Counted from the stretch's first letter, positions 18,051-28,955 are shown. The stretch: 64,000 nt of DNA from CAVQNQ01 sp963714205 (GCA_963714205.1 CAVQNQ010000007.1:1-64000); one strand, 5' to 3'. Made by a program: numbers and translations. The notes: generated by a model not told the origin, from the sequence alone.

Positions 18051-19664
18051 CTACCGGTGCGCGGCGGCTTGCGGTTCCGATGTCATGCGCTGCGCCACAA
18101 TCCGCTTAGCGGATTGCAGCAGGCTCTCCGCCTTGGGCAGAGCGTCTATCGCCTTCGCTACCTCGGGGTCCAGCAGCTCAAAGACCTTGTCGCTCTCATC
18201 CACGTTGAAGGCGTACACGTACATGGATTGCGCCAGGTAGCGCTTGATCCATTCGTGGTCCTGGGTGAACTCCGCCTCGCTGAACTCGTAGTGGTTCTTC
18301 AGCAGGTATTCGTGGAACTCGGTGATAATGCCTTCGTCCGGGAGCCAGCCCTTGGGCACCGTCGCGCTATGCGTGGCGAAATAAGAGCGCGTGAAGTTGA
18401 ACAGGCCGGTGCGGTAGAGTTCCGCTTCGAACCGGTCCAGCTTGGGAGCCGTATATTTTTCGTCGGGCGTGATGCCGCCCCCGCCGTACACCGTCCGGCC
18501 GCTGTCGGTCATTTTGACATCCAGGGGATTGCGCGCGTTGCCCTCTTTGCGGAAGTAGTAATCGTAGAACGACTGGTTCGAGTAATCCCGCTGGATCAGC
18601 CGGCCGCTGGGCGTATAGAAATGCGCCGTGGTCAATGCCAGTCCGGTATTCGCGGCCAGCGGATAGACCGTCTGCACCAGACCCTTCCCGAAGGTGGTTT
18701 CGCCCAGGATCCAGGCGCGGTCGTGATCCTGCAGTGCCCCGGAGACGATCTCGGCCGCCGAGGCCGAACGCGAATCCACCAGCACCACCATCGGGTAATC
18801 CCGGCCGTGGTTGCCGTCCCGCGCGTAGTAAGGTTTCTCGGAAGACGTCCGGCCGTGGTGCGAGACAATCAGCGAACCCTTGGGCAGGAAGTGGCCGGCC
18901 ACCGACACTCCCTCGTTCAGCAGGCCGCCGGGATTGCCGCGCAAGTCGAGGATCAGTCCCTTGATGTTGCCTTCGCCCAAGCGGTGCAGATTATTGTCTA
19001 GCTCCGTGCTGGTGTTCTCCGTAAAGCTCAAGATCTTGACATAGGCCACCCCGGGCTTAACCCAGAAGGCGTCCGGCACGCTCTTGCGCTCGATCTGGTC
19101 GCGGATGACCGTGAACGTGAGCGGCTCGCTGGTGCCCTCGCGCGCCACCACGATCTTGACCGGAGTGCCGCGCGGCCCCTTCAGCAGGTCGGCCACGTCG
19201 GTGGTCGTCATGCCGTCGGTGGATTTGTCGTTCACCATCAGGATCACGTCGCCGGGACGCACGCCAGCCTTGTACGCGGGCGCGCCGGGGAACGGGGCCG
19301 TAACCACGGTCTTGCCGTCGCGCGATTGCACCGTCATGCCGACGCCATAATAGCGGCTCTTCTGCTCCTCGCGCAGAAGCTGGAAGTCCTTCGGATCGAA
19401 GAAGTTGGAGTGCGGATCGAGGGTCCGCAGCATGCCCGGAATAGCCCCCTTGTAGATTTCTTTATCGGGGTTGGAGGCGTCCGCGAAGTTCTGCTCCACC
19501 ACGCTGAGAGCCTTGGTGAAACTGTCTACGTCCTTACTAAGCGCCAGTTCGCCGGACGTGTCGGCCGCGGCCACGTTGGCGCGCGGGCCGTACGATCCAC
19601 CTACGATCGAACAGACAGCCACTATCAGCGGTGCAAATAAAAGGGATCGCCTCAAACGGGGCAT
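18051..19664 (-). CDS. S41-family C-terminal processing protease (Ctp-like)
   Basis: A 537-residue exported protease that would trim C termini of envelope proteins. ATG 19664 is favoured (AAGGACGG upstream); the TTG at 19688 is a poorer choice. A signal-anchor (about 6-26) is followed by an N-terminal helical region, a PDZ domain (about 108-190: GVGMTVQSRDG, AGVRPGDVIL) and the S41 core with LILDLRGNPGGLL, catalytic Ser302 (SRSASAAEIVSGAL) and Lys327 (TFGKGLVQ). The C-terminal extension of about 130 residues (from about 410) is longer than in E. coli CtpA-type enzymes. It lies 57 bases upstream of guaA on the same strand. Confidence 0.95.
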   Translation of the reverse strand: MPRLRRSLLFAPLIVAVCSIVGGSYGPRANVAAADTSGELALSKDVDSFTKALSVVEQNFADASNPDKEIYKGAIPGMLRTLDPHSNFFDPKDFQLLREEQKSRYYGVGMTVQSRDGKTVVTAPFPGAPAYKAGVRPGDVILMVNDKSTDGMTTTDVADLLKGPRGTPVKIVVAREGTSEPLTFTVIRDQIERKSVPDAFWVKPGVAYVKILSFTENTSTELDNNLHRLGEGNIKGLILDLRGNPGGLLNEGVSVAGHFLPKGSLIVSHHGRTSSEKPYYARDGNHGRDYPMVVLVDSRSASAAEIVSGALQDHDRAWILGETTFGKGLVQTVYPLAANTGLALTTAHFYTPSGRLIQRDYSNQSFYDYYFRKEGNARNPLDVKMTDSGRTVYGGGGITPDEKYTAPKLDRFEAELYRTGLFNFTRSYFATHSATVPKGWLPDEGIITEFHEYLLKNHYEFSEAEFTQDHEWIKRYLAQSMYVYAFNVDESDKVFELLDPEVAKAIDALPKAESLLQSAKRIVAQRMTSEPQAAAHR

Positions 19665-19770
19665 TCGGAATCCGTCCTTCTTTTCCAAAGTATAGCTTAC
19701 CTGGGGATTTAGACGCAGGCTGGCGGGAAAGGGTTCTTCCGGGGCGGGAACCTGCTATGATCGCACTTCC

Positions 19771-20097
19771 ATGCGGTTCACTCTTGCCATCCTGCTCTCC
19801 GTGGCGCTGACCGGTGCGGGCGTCGCGGCCGCGGATGGTGAAAAGCGGCCCCCCGCCCGGCTGGTTTTCCACAGTAAGGCCGGAGATGTGCTCTTCAATC
19901 ACCGAGCCCACGCGGCTCGCGAAAAGCGTGAGTGCGGCGTATGCCACGACGAGCTCTGGCCCCCATCCTCCGCCCGGCCGCTGGCCTCCAGCGCCGGCTG
20001 CCGCACCTGTCACCGCGCCGATGGTAAGGCGTTCGATATGAAGGGCAACTGCCGAAAGTGCCACCCCGGGAACGGCGGCAACCGAGCTCCCGGCTAA
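19771..20097 (+). CDS. small periplasmic multiheme cytochrome (three CXXCH, c7-like)
   Basis: A 108-residue exported protein with signal peptide (LAILLSVALTGAGVAAA) and three heme-binding motifs: CGVCH, CRTCH and CRKCH. The spacing, with a FNHRAHA segment giving an extra His for heme ligation, matches small c7/c3-type cytochromes that carry electrons in the periplasm. It is divergent from the S41 gene and converges on ompH. No partner oxidoreductase gene is adjacent, so its electron donor and acceptor are unknown. Confidence 0.85.
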   Translation: MRFTLAILLSVALTGAGVAAADGEKRPPARLVFHSKAGDVLFNHRAHAAREKRECGVCHDELWPPSSARPLASSAGCRTCHRADGKAFDMKGNCRKCHPGNGGNRAPG

Positions 20098-20133
20098 GCC
20101 CACCAGGCTGCTGGCGGCGTCCTCTTTCGCGCG

Positions 20134-20829
20134 CTATTTCTTAGCGGCCGCCGGAGCCGCGGCCGCCGGAGCGCCGGCTGGCGCGGCAGCGGGCCTCGCT
20201 GGCGCCGCGCTGGTGGTTTTCGCCGGCGCCCCCGCGGGCGCCGCAGCCGGGTGCGCCTGATCGTACAGTTTGACGATCTCGGGCGTGATATCCACCGCCG
20301 CGGCGGCCCACATCACCGGCGTCTGCGGGCTGCTCACATCCAGCACTACGGCGAAGCCGTTTCTCGAAGCGTACTGGTCGATGATCGCCATCACTTTTCC
20401 GCCCAAGTCCTGCTGCACCTTCCCCTGTTCCTGTTCCAGATCGGCCTGGGCATCCTCGGTATCGCGGTTCAGCGCCTTGGTGTTGGTATCGATTTCCCGC
20501 ATGAGCTTGTCTTTGGCTTCCTGGCTCATGGTGGCACTGCCCTTGCTCAACTGCTCGCGCAAGGCGGCGATCTCGGCCTGCTTCTTCTGCAGTTCCTGCT
20601 GCTTCGGCGCGAATCTCGCTTGCAGCGCGCTGGCTGCCACTTGGCCATCCTTGGTGCCCAGAATGGCTCCCGTGATGTTGATGATCGCGACCTTGGTCGG
20701 CACGGGGCCGGTCGCCGGGGCGGGTGCGGTCGCCGGTGCGGGCGCGGGCGGCGCCGCGGCAGCCTGGCCGAACGCCATCGCAGCCGCTCCTAAAACCACG
20801 GCGGAGAGGACGAATACATTCTTCTTCAA
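20134..20829 (-). CDS. OmpH/Skp-family periplasmic chaperone
   Basis: A 231-residue Skp-like chaperone that would carry unfolded outer-membrane proteins to the BAM complex. It has a signal peptide (VLSAVVLGAAAMAFGQAAA), a Pro/Ala-rich linker, a conserved start of the fold (KVAIINITGAILGTKDGQ), a long coiled-coil arm (about 75-145: QELQKKQAEIAALREQL) and the closing segment NGFAVVLDVSSPQTPV. The last 40 residues are a low-complexity Ala/Pro/Gly tail absent from E. coli Skp. It follows bamA by 49 bases on the same strand, the usual arrangement. Confidence 0.92.
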   Translation of the reverse strand: MKKNVFVLSAVVLGAAAMAFGQAAAAPPAPAPATAPAPATGPVPTKVAIINITGAILGTKDGQVAASALQARFAPKQQELQKKQAEIAALREQLSKGSATMSQEAKDKLMREIDTNTKALNRDTEDAQADLEQEQGKVQQDLGGKVMAIIDQYASRNGFAVVLDVSSPQTPVMWAAAAVDITPEIVKLYDQAHPAAAPAGAPAKTTSAAPARPAAAPAGAPAAAAPAAAKK

Positions 20830-20878
20830 GCTCGATGCTCCTAAGTCTCAGAATACTACCATATTATGGCCGGGTTGC

Positions 20879-23800
20879 TCAGAACGTCCGGCCAATCGTG
20901 AACCGGAACATCGTCCGCTTCTCGAAAAACGGATACGCCGTCCCGTAAGATGCCACCGCATTGTTGAACGTCGCGGCGTTAGGGTACGCCGACCGGTCCG
21001 CTACGATGGGCGGTTGCAGATAGTCGCGTACTACCGATGGATTGTAGGCGAAGTACACCCGGAACGGCGCGTTTACCACCGGCAGCATGACCTGCACCTC
21101 CAGGCCCGTCGAGGCCCGCGGTTTCTGGGTGCCCGGGGCGATTTGTACCTTTCCGGTGAATCCCGCCTCCGGAAACTCCGTGTTCAGGTTGTTCACTTGC
21201 CCCTGCTCCATGGTGAGCTGGCTGGTTCGTAAAATCTTATCGACGCCGGCGTCGAAGAACGGAGCCAGCGTCACCACGTTGGGAACGATGGGGATACGGT
21301 ATTCAAAATTGAACACCGTCTGGAAATCCCCGCCCGGCGTAATGAGCTGATAGCTCGGAATCTGCATCGTCACGTTTTCCGTGGTAATGCCGCCCCCGCT
21401 GATGACCTTCTGCGTCCGGGGCGTTCCGTCGTCGTTAAGGACGTTCACCGCGGCGCTCGAAGGGATGAAGGCCACCGGCGTAATCCCCCAGATTTCGAAG
21501 CCCCGGATGTCCTGCTCGCCGCCCATGAACCGCCGCGAATACGGCGGCACGAACTTCCCGCCGTACCCCGTGATCATGCTGGCTAACAAATGGAATGCCA
21601 GAACGTGAGTCCTGTGCAACGGATTCACGTGGAAATATTTCCCGTCGATCGCCGGGCTGATCGTGTTCACGTTCCCGCCCAGGATGCTGCCCGCGAAACC
21701 CGTCGAAATGTACAGGCTCCGGCCGCCCGTCGGGTTGATCGGGTGGTTCACCGTGTTGTACGTGTAAGAGGGCGTGATCGAACTGGTGCGCACTCCCGTC
21801 AGCGAGTTGGGCCCCGCTACTCCGTTGAAATTGATATAGGTGAAGTAGGCCTGCGCGGCGGCCGTCTCGGTGATGGTGGATGTAATATCGAAACCGTACG
21901 TGATTCCGATGCGCGAGAAGCTTCGCCGCAGCGGATAGGTGGCCGAAACGTTGAAACCGTGGCTGTTCTGGACATAGTTCAGCAGGTTCTGCTGTCCCAA
22001 CTGGTTGTATTCCGGAATCAGGTTCAGGCCCGCCAGGATCGAAGCCTCGCGCCCCTGGTCGAAGTTGAACCGCCGCAGGAATATCACGAAGCCCACCTGT
22101 AGCGGACGGTCCAGGAAGTACGGCTCCGTGAACCCCAGGCTCACGTTTCGCATGCGCGTGCCGAGCTGCGATTCGAGCGAGAGCGTTTCGCCCAGCCCCA
22201 GGAAGTTGTTCGTCGAATAGTTGAACCCCACGAAGCTGCCCGCGATGCCCGATACCCCGCCGTTCAGCCCGATCGAGTTCTTCCCGCGCTCTTTCACCTT
22301 GAGCGTGATATCCACCGTGTTCGATTGCGGGTTGCGCTTGATATCCGCGGCGTCTTCCTTCTTCAGCATCTCGAAGTAACCGAGCTGGTTCAGCCGCAGA
22401 ATGCTGAGGTCCCACAACTGCGAGTTGAAGATGTCTCCTTCATCCAGCAGAATCTCGCGCCGGATTACTTTGTCGCGCGTGGTGGTGTTGCCCGAAAAAT
22501 CGATGCGCCGGATGAAGAACTGCTTGCCTTCGTCGGCCGTCAGCGTCACGTCGATCTGGTCCGAATTGGGGATCACGTCGAAAGAAGGTTCCGGCACGAA
22601 ATCGATGTAGCCAAACTGCCCGTAGTATTTGCGCATCGTCTCCAGGCCCTTCTTCAGCTTGTCGGTCGAGAATATGTCTCCCGGCCCCATGCCGAAGAAC
22701 GGCTTCATGAGCACTTCCGGCGTCCGGAACAGCTTTACGCCCACGAAGTTCATCTGGTGCAGGTGATAAAGCTTCCCCTCTTCCACCGGTATCGTGATAT
22801 CCGCCATGATGGCCTGGTTGTTCGGCTTGATCAGCGGCAGACGCCAGCCGCGGCCGCCGCGGCGCAGAATCACTACGTTCGACTCCAGCACCTTGGCCGT
22901 GAAGTAGCCATGGTCCTGGTACGCCTGCCGGACCATCTCCTGGTCGTACTCCAGCTTGTCGCTGTCGAATGTCTTGGCGAAGATATTCTCGAACAGGATG
23001 GAATGCGGCACCCCGAAGGGCTTGAGCTGTTTCATGTGCTCGATCGCCCACCGGTTGTTGAAAGCATGGGTCCCCGTGAACTGGATATTCCCTACCTTGA
23101 CCTTCGGCCCCTCTTTCACGTTGAAGGTCAGCTTCAGGGAGGAAGGCGGCACCTGTTCCAACACCGGGTCCACACTCGCATACTGGCGCCCGCGCTCGGC
23201 AAGAAACTCTCTCAGCACCACGGACGCGCGCTGAATCTTGTTCGGATCGTACTGCGATTCCACCGTCAGCCCGACCTTGCGTTCCTTGAACCGGTCCAGG
23301 ATCTCCGAAACCGACACCGAGTGGATGCCCGCGTATTCGATCGAGCGGATCACCCGGCGCTCGGTCACCACAAAGCGGACGATCATGCCCAGACGGCCTG
23401 GCTCCGTCTCCAGACGGATGTCGTCGAACCGCCCCGTGTTCCACAGCGACATGAAATCGCGCCGCAGCGTATCTTCGTTATAAACATCGCCTGCTTTGGT
23501 GAAGATGAGAGACTTCAGGGTATCTTGCGGCACACGGCGCGCGCCGCGAAATTCGACGGCCTCAATCGTCTCTGTGGAGGGAGCTTGTGCCGGCTGGGGC
23601 GCTGTTGGGGGCGCTTCCATGCGCGGCGCGGGCGCCGGCGGTTGCTGCGCGGCGGGCGGCTGCGCGGCGGGCGGCTGCGGCGCGGGCGGCTGAGCTTCCT
23701 GAGGAGCAGCCGGGGCCGTCGGGACATTCTCGAACGGGTTCTGCTGCCGGGGAGCCGGTTGCGGCGTCTGGGCCGGCGGTGTTCCCGCCGGACGCTGCCC

Positions 23801-23911
23801 TTGCGGCTGTGCGGGAGTCTGCGGCGCGGCCGTTTGCGCCCCTAGCGGCGTCCACGCTGCGCAGAGACAAGCCCCTACCGCCACCAGGCACGATCGCCTG
23901 AAAAGATTCAT
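20879..23911 (-). CDS. bamA: outer-membrane assembly factor BamA (Omp85)
   Basis: BamA is the core of the machine that inserts beta-barrels into the outer membrane. ATG 23911 has GGAAAGG upstream and gives 1010 residues. After the signal peptide comes an unusual 90-residue Pro/Gln/Ala-rich segment (about 28-120). POTRA domains follow, recognisable by VEFRGARRVPQDTL, IEYAGIHSVSVSEI, IQFTGTHAFNN and IDFSGNTTTRDKVIRREI. The C-terminal 450 residues are the barrel, with RRFMGGEQDIRGFEIWG (conserved RGF) and a terminal FRFTIGRTF strand ending in Phe. E. coli BamA is about 810 residues; the excess comes from the Pro-rich segment and longer loops. It heads a bamA-ompH unit. Confidence 0.96.
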   Translation of the reverse strand: MNLFRRSCLVAVGACLCAAWTPLGAQTAAPQTPAQPQGQRPAGTPPAQTPQPAPRQQNPFENVPTAPAAPQEAQPPAPQPPAAQPPAAQQPPAPAPRMEAPPTAPQPAQAPSTETIEAVEFRGARRVPQDTLKSLIFTKAGDVYNEDTLRRDFMSLWNTGRFDDIRLETEPGRLGMIVRFVVTERRVIRSIEYAGIHSVSVSEILDRFKERKVGLTVESQYDPNKIQRASVVLREFLAERGRQYASVDPVLEQVPPSSLKLTFNVKEGPKVKVGNIQFTGTHAFNNRWAIEHMKQLKPFGVPHSILFENIFAKTFDSDKLEYDQEMVRQAYQDHGYFTAKVLESNVVILRRGGRGWRLPLIKPNNQAIMADITIPVEEGKLYHLHQMNFVGVKLFRTPEVLMKPFFGMGPGDIFSTDKLKKGLETMRKYYGQFGYIDFVPEPSFDVIPNSDQIDVTLTADEGKQFFIRRIDFSGNTTTRDKVIRREILLDEGDIFNSQLWDLSILRLNQLGYFEMLKKEDAADIKRNPQSNTVDITLKVKERGKNSIGLNGGVSGIAGSFVGFNYSTNNFLGLGETLSLESQLGTRMRNVSLGFTEPYFLDRPLQVGFVIFLRRFNFDQGREASILAGLNLIPEYNQLGQQNLLNYVQNSHGFNVSATYPLRRSFSRIGITYGFDITSTITETAAAQAYFTYINFNGVAGPNSLTGVRTSSITPSYTYNTVNHPINPTGGRSLYISTGFAGSILGGNVNTISPAIDGKYFHVNPLHRTHVLAFHLLASMITGYGGKFVPPYSRRFMGGEQDIRGFEIWGITPVAFIPSSAAVNVLNDDGTPRTQKVISGGGITTENVTMQIPSYQLITPGGDFQTVFNFEYRIPIVPNVVTLAPFFDAGVDKILRTSQLTMEQGQVNNLNTEFPEAGFTGKVQIAPGTQKPRASTGLEVQVMLPVVNAPFRVYFAYNPSVVRDYLQPPIVADRSAYPNAATFNNAVASYGTAYPFFEKRTMFRFTIGRTF

Positions 23912-24047
23912 GCAAGGATACCTTTCCACTCTGCGCTGTCACTCCGAAGTCGATACACAGATTGTTCCCCGCGGTGCAGCCCGCATTCCAGATGCTAAGG
24001 CTTTATTCTAGCGGATCTTGGCTGAACGCAACAACGAGTGTAGCAGG

Positions 24048-25028
24048 CTACAGGTGTGAACCGCTGGCACTCCCGCCGGGATCTTGCGGACCAGTGCCTT
24101 TAACCCGGAAATTCGTGTCTTCGCCGCGTAGCATGGCGCTCCAGTCCACCTGCTCGGCGAACTGCTCTCCGGTAGTCTCCAGGTCCCCAATCCGCTCAAT
24201 ATCGTCCATGTCGATGTCGGCCGGCAGTATCGGCATTAGCCGGTACAGGATGGCTTCCGAATAGTGCCGCGCCACAATCTGGGTTTGCTGCTCTTCGGGC
24301 GCCTGCAACAACGCCTCCAGCACCCAGTTGAGCCACTGCGTGATCAGGTGCGGATCCTCCCGTTTGAAAAAACGGCCCGTTCCGAAAGAAATCACCGTGG
24401 TATTCGCGGGGGTGTACCCTTCGGCGTAGCAGAAAGCCTCCACGCACGCCTGGTAGACCGGGTTGCCGGTCACTCCCACGCCGCCATCCACCACTTTGCC
24501 GTTCACGGGAGCGGACATCGTCCACGGGTCGAAATAGGTGGGCGCCGCCGCGCTGGCCGTGGCGCAGTCCGCCAGCCGCAGCCCGCCGGTGATCGACGAA
24601 TTCAGCGGCGAGTCCTTCACGAAGTACCACGGCTTTCCGTGCGCCAGCCCCTTGGCCGTCAGCAGCAGGTCGATGGGTGAATCGTTCAGCGTCCATCGGC
24701 TCCCCTGCTCCAGCACTTCCAGCAGCACCCGGTTCAGATTCGCGACGTCGTACTTGTGCCCCACCGTGTACCGCCGCATCTCGTTCCAGGGTGCCCGGGG
24801 CGTGAAGATCTCCGCGCTCCGGTTCTTGTATACGTCCACCATCTGGGCCGCCGGAATGCCCGCCGCCACCGCCGCCGCCAGCAGCGCTCCCGTGGAGGTT
24901 CCCGCCACGAATGAAAACACGTCCCGCGCTGGTCTCCCGGTTTCCTGCTCCAGCTTGAGCAGCGCGAGGGCCGGAATGATCCCCCGGATTCCCCCGCCGT
25001 CGATCGAAAGAAGATACCTGCGATTCAT
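24048..25028 (-). CDS. patatin-like phospholipase
   Basis: A 326-residue patatin-fold lipid acyl hydrolase. From ATG 25028 it opens with YLLSIDGGGIRGIIPA (oxyanion-hole glycines), then nucleophile Ser45 in AGTSTGALL, and the dyad Asp181 in VVDGGVGVTGNP. The longer middle with DVYKNRSAEIFTPRAP and HKYDVANLNRVLLEVL resembles the plant patatin/CapV-type branch rather than RssA. No signal peptide is present, so it probably acts in the cytoplasm. There is no CD-NTase or other defence partner nearby, so a membrane-lipid role is more likely than an abortive-infection role. An inverted-repeat element lies just upstream. Confidence 0.9.
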   Translation of the reverse strand: MNRRYLLSIDGGGIRGIIPALALLKLEQETGRPARDVFSFVAGTSTGALLAAAVAAGIPAAQMVDVYKNRSAEIFTPRAPWNEMRRYTVGHKYDVANLNRVLLEVLEQGSRWTLNDSPIDLLLTAKGLAHGKPWYFVKDSPLNSSITGGLRLADCATASAAAPTYFDPWTMSAPVNGKVVDGGVGVTGNPVYQACVEAFCYAEGYTPANTTVISFGTGRFFKREDPHLITQWLNWVLEALLQAPEEQQTQIVARHYSEAILYRLMPILPADIDMDDIERIGDLETTGEQFAEQVDWSAMLRGEDTNFRVKGTGPQDPGGSASGSHL

Positions 25029-25042
25029 ATGCAAACCAGCTA

Positions 25043-25235
25043 AACGCGGAGGCGCGGAGACGCGGAGTTTTTCAAAATCGCCCCTGCCGCACCCACCCGC
25101 CCGGCGCCAGCCGCACGGATCTCTGCTCCCTCCGTGCGCTCAGGTCTTGAACTTTATCCCGCAAGTGCGGTCGTCCGCAGAGCCTTTGCCATAGCGCGCT
25201 TCTCCGCGAAACTCCGCGCCTCCGCGTCTCCGCGT
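25043..25235. repeat. imperfect inverted repeat element between patatin and mutase genes
   Basis: Left arm 25043-25073 (AACGCGGAGGCGCGGAGACG...) and right arm 25207-25235 (...CTCCGCGTCTCCGCGTT) are near reverse complements of about 30 bases, differing mainly by C/T swaps, with 133 bases between them. The element fills the whole gap between the two genes. Such GCGGAG-rich arms look like a dispersed intergenic repeat or a small non-autonomous element; no coding capacity is seen inside. Confidence 0.6.
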
Positions 25236-25246
25236 TGTGTTACCCC

Positions 25247-25636
25247 TCAGACAACCGACCGTATAAACTCCACTACGGACTCCAGCGACGCACCCGGCTG
25301 GAACACCGCCGCCACGCCGGAGCGTTTGAGCGACTCGGCATCCTGGTCCGGTATAATGCCGCCCAACACCACCTTCACATCGCCCATCTCCTTCTCGCGC
25401 AGCAGTTCCATCAGCCGGGGCACGATGGCATTGTGGGCCCCCGAAAGAATCGACAGCCCGATCACCTGCACGTCTTCCTGGAGGGCCGCGTTCACAATCA
25501 TCTCCGGCGTCTGCCGCAGGCCGGTGTAGATCACTTCCATTCCGGCATCGCGCAGCGCCCGGGCGATCACTTTGGCGCCCCGGTCATGGCCGTCCAATCC
25601 CGGCTTGGCCACCAGCACTCGTATCGGTTGCGTCAT
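25247..25636 (-). CDS. methylmalonyl-CoA mutase-type small subunit (B12-binding)
   Basis: A 129-residue cobalamin-binding protein that supplies coenzyme B12 to the catalytic subunit encoded just upstream. It is a complete B12-binding domain: VLVAKPGLDGHDRGAKV carries the DxHxxG motif with His17, the lower axial cobalt ligand, followed by VIGLSILSGAH and VVLGGIIPDQD. The ATG is three bases after the large-subunit stop, so the two are cotranslated. The split arrangement is common in acyl-CoA mutases of archaea and many bacteria. Confidence 0.95.
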   Translation of the reverse strand: MTQPIRVLVAKPGLDGHDRGAKVIARALRDAGMEVIYTGLRQTPEMIVNAALQEDVQVIGLSILSGAHNAIVPRLMELLREKEMGDVKVVLGGIIPDQDAESLKRSGVAAVFQPGASLESVVEFIRSVV

Positions 25637-25639
25637 GGC

Positions 25640-27232
<1,593 letters not shown>

Positions 27233-27400
27233 TGCCTGCCCAGCTATCGTTATCTTACTCCCGCGGCTCCGCACGATGACCCGTGCCGGCGCTGCCCGAA
27301 TCGCCCAGGAGAAGCTCAACCGGCGCTTTTTCAACGTCTGGCGGCAAACCCGCCGGATATTCCCGCGCCCGGTGATCGCGACGGCACAAAAGGGCGCACA

Positions 27401-27430
27401 AAAAAAGCCGGCCCCATGAGGAGCCGGCTA
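27401..27430 (-). terminator. Rho-independent terminator (minus strand)
   Basis: Read on the minus strand: AGCCGGCTCC, a four-base loop TCAT, GGGGCCGGCT and then TTTTTTT. This strong intrinsic terminator ends transcription of the hypothetical gene at 27565-28092 and insulates the mutase genes. The remaining 27233-27564 gap has no gene that I can support. Confidence 0.85.
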
Positions 27431-27564
27431 AAACGACGCGGAACCGCCCGACGTTCCCCCCGAAATCATCCGGCAGCCCGGTCTTCAACGCTATCGATTC
27501 CCCCCGGTCGCGCAAAGTTACATATACACTTGCCCGGTCTGTTCATGAAAGTACGCGCGCCGGC

Positions 27565-28092
27565 TTAGTTACGCGATCCGACCGTTTCCGTTCGCCCGGC
27601 CAACGCCTCGATGCTGCCATTCCCGCAGATCGCCACGCCGCTATGCGTCAGCGCCGTCAGAAAGTTGAAGAACAGATGATAGAACACCTGCTCGGTGAGG
27701 GGCTGGCGGCCGGGCAGCCGGAAGGTGGCGGGCAGTTCCTTGCAGATGGTCAGCCGCACGGAATTGCGATGCGCGTGGCCCGCGCGATCGCGCTTGTTAG
27801 CCAGCGTCATGGGGGTCTGCATCACCAGGCCGGTGCGCCCGTCCACGTAAAACTGGCAGCGCGAAAACCATCCCAGATTGGCCGGATCGGCGGCATCGAA
27901 CAGAAGCAGCGGCGACTGGCGCTGGGTCGCGCAGAGATCCAGTTGGATGGTCCGCGGCCCATCTTTCGCCTTGGTTTCGAACCCTGCCTGCCGGGCCACG
28001 TTGGCCACCATCTCCGCCTGAAGTTCCAGGTAAATCAACTTGTGCGCGCCCGCCTGCAGAACCTGCATTATCAGAGTTATTCTACCAGCCAT
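27565..28092 (-). CDS. protein of unknown function
   Basis: I do not recognise this 175-residue protein. It has no signal peptide or membrane helix. Alternating hydrophobic segments such as PLLLFDAADPANLGWFSRC and YVDGRTGLVMQTPMTLANKRD suggest a compact beta-rich fold, and FYHLFFNFLTALTHSG near the C terminus looks helical. The start may be ATG 28092 or ATG 28068. A good terminator lies 135 bases downstream, which supports a real transcription unit, and it is divergent from the DUF4159 gene with only 20 bases between the starts. Confidence 0.6.
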   Translation of the reverse strand: MAGRITLIMQVLQAGAHKLIYLELQAEMVANVARQAGFETKAKDGPRTIQLDLCATQRQSPLLLFDAADPANLGWFSRCQFYVDGRTGLVMQTPMTLANKRDRAGHAHRNSVRLTICKELPATFRLPGRQPLTEQVFYHLFFNFLTALTHSGVAICGNGSIEALAGRTETVGSRN

Positions 28093-28112
28093 CCGCCGAT
28101 GATATTCTCTGA

Positions 28113-28955
28113 ATGAGGGGATTCATGGCTTGGCGGCGGGCTTTGCGCCGGTGGGGGTGCGGACTGGCGGCACTGGGTGCGCTCTACGCCTTCCAGCGGC
28201 CGTTCCGCGAATTCGACGGGGTCGAGTACCGGGTCGGGGAGATTCCCCTTCCGCCGGATTACCGGGAAAGCGCCGAGTGGACCTTCGCGCGCCTCATGTT
28301 CCCAGGCGGCTGGAACGATGGCTACCGTGGCCGTTTCGATGGCGATTTCCGCCTCGGTCTCTCCCTCTGGACGCAGGATTTCCCGCGCGCCGACCGCCAT
28401 TTCTCCCGCGCCCTCCGCCGCCTGACGCGCATCCAGGGCCGCTCCGTGGAGCAGTGCGTCAACCTCGATGACGGCGACGGCTACGACTGGCCCTGGCTCT
28501 ACGCCGTGCAGGTGGGCGAATGGGGGCTGACCGACCGTCAGGCCGGCGAACTGCGCGAGTACCTCTTGCGCGGCGGCTTCTTCATGGCCGACGACTTCCA
28601 CGGCGCCACCGAATACCGGGTCTTCGAGGAGCGTATGCAGCGTGTCTTTCCGGAGCGCCCCATCGTGGACGTGGCGGATGCCGACGCCATCTTTCACACG
28701 GTTTACGATCTCAACGACCGCTACCAGATCCCCGGCGAAGCCCATCTGCGCATGGGCTATAAGTATGCCGATGGCAAAGGCGCGCACTGGCGGGCCATCT
28801 ATGACGATAAAGGCCGCGTGATGGTGGCGATTTCCTTTAATTCGGATATCGGCGACGCCTGGGAATGGGCCGACGACCTCCACTACCCCGAGCAGTTTTC
28901 GGACCTGGCCATCCGCCTGGGCGTGAACTACGTGGTCTACGCCATGTCGCATTAG
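28113..28955 (+). CDS. DUF4159 domain-containing exported protein
   Basis: A 280-residue protein with a short N-terminal hydrophobic segment (GLAALGALYAF) and a DUF4159 domain over the rest: ESAEWTFARLMFPGGWND, GRSVEQCVNLDDGDGYDWPW, LREYLLRGGFFMADDFHGA and the closing GVNYVVYAMSH. DUF4159 proteins have a class I glutamine-amidotransferase-like Rossmann fold and often sit beside MoxR ATPase/CoxE or DUF58 genes; none is adjacent here. ATG 28113 or ATG 28125 (GAGGGG upstream) are both possible. Function unknown. Confidence 0.85.
   Translation: MRGFMAWRRALRRWGCGLAALGALYAFQRPFREFDGVEYRVGEIPLPPDYRESAEWTFARLMFPGGWNDGYRGRFDGDFRLGLSLWTQDFPRADRHFSRALRRLTRIQGRSVEQCVNLDDGDGYDWPWLYAVQVGEWGLTDRQAGELREYLLRGGFFMADDFHGATEYRVFEERMQRVFPERPIVDVADADAIFHTVYDLNDRYQIPGEAHLRMGYKYADGKGAHWRAIYDDKGRVMVAISFNSDIGDAWEWADDLHYPEQFSDLAIRLGVNYVVYAMSH

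Noticed and set aside
22325..23845. A 506-codon + strand frame opposite bamA
   Set aside because: Shadow of the bamA codon bias.
24048..25028. Patatin as an effector of a CBASS-type defence system
   Set aside because: No CD-NTase, Cap2/Cap3 or HORMA gene is nearby, and the neighbours are metabolic.
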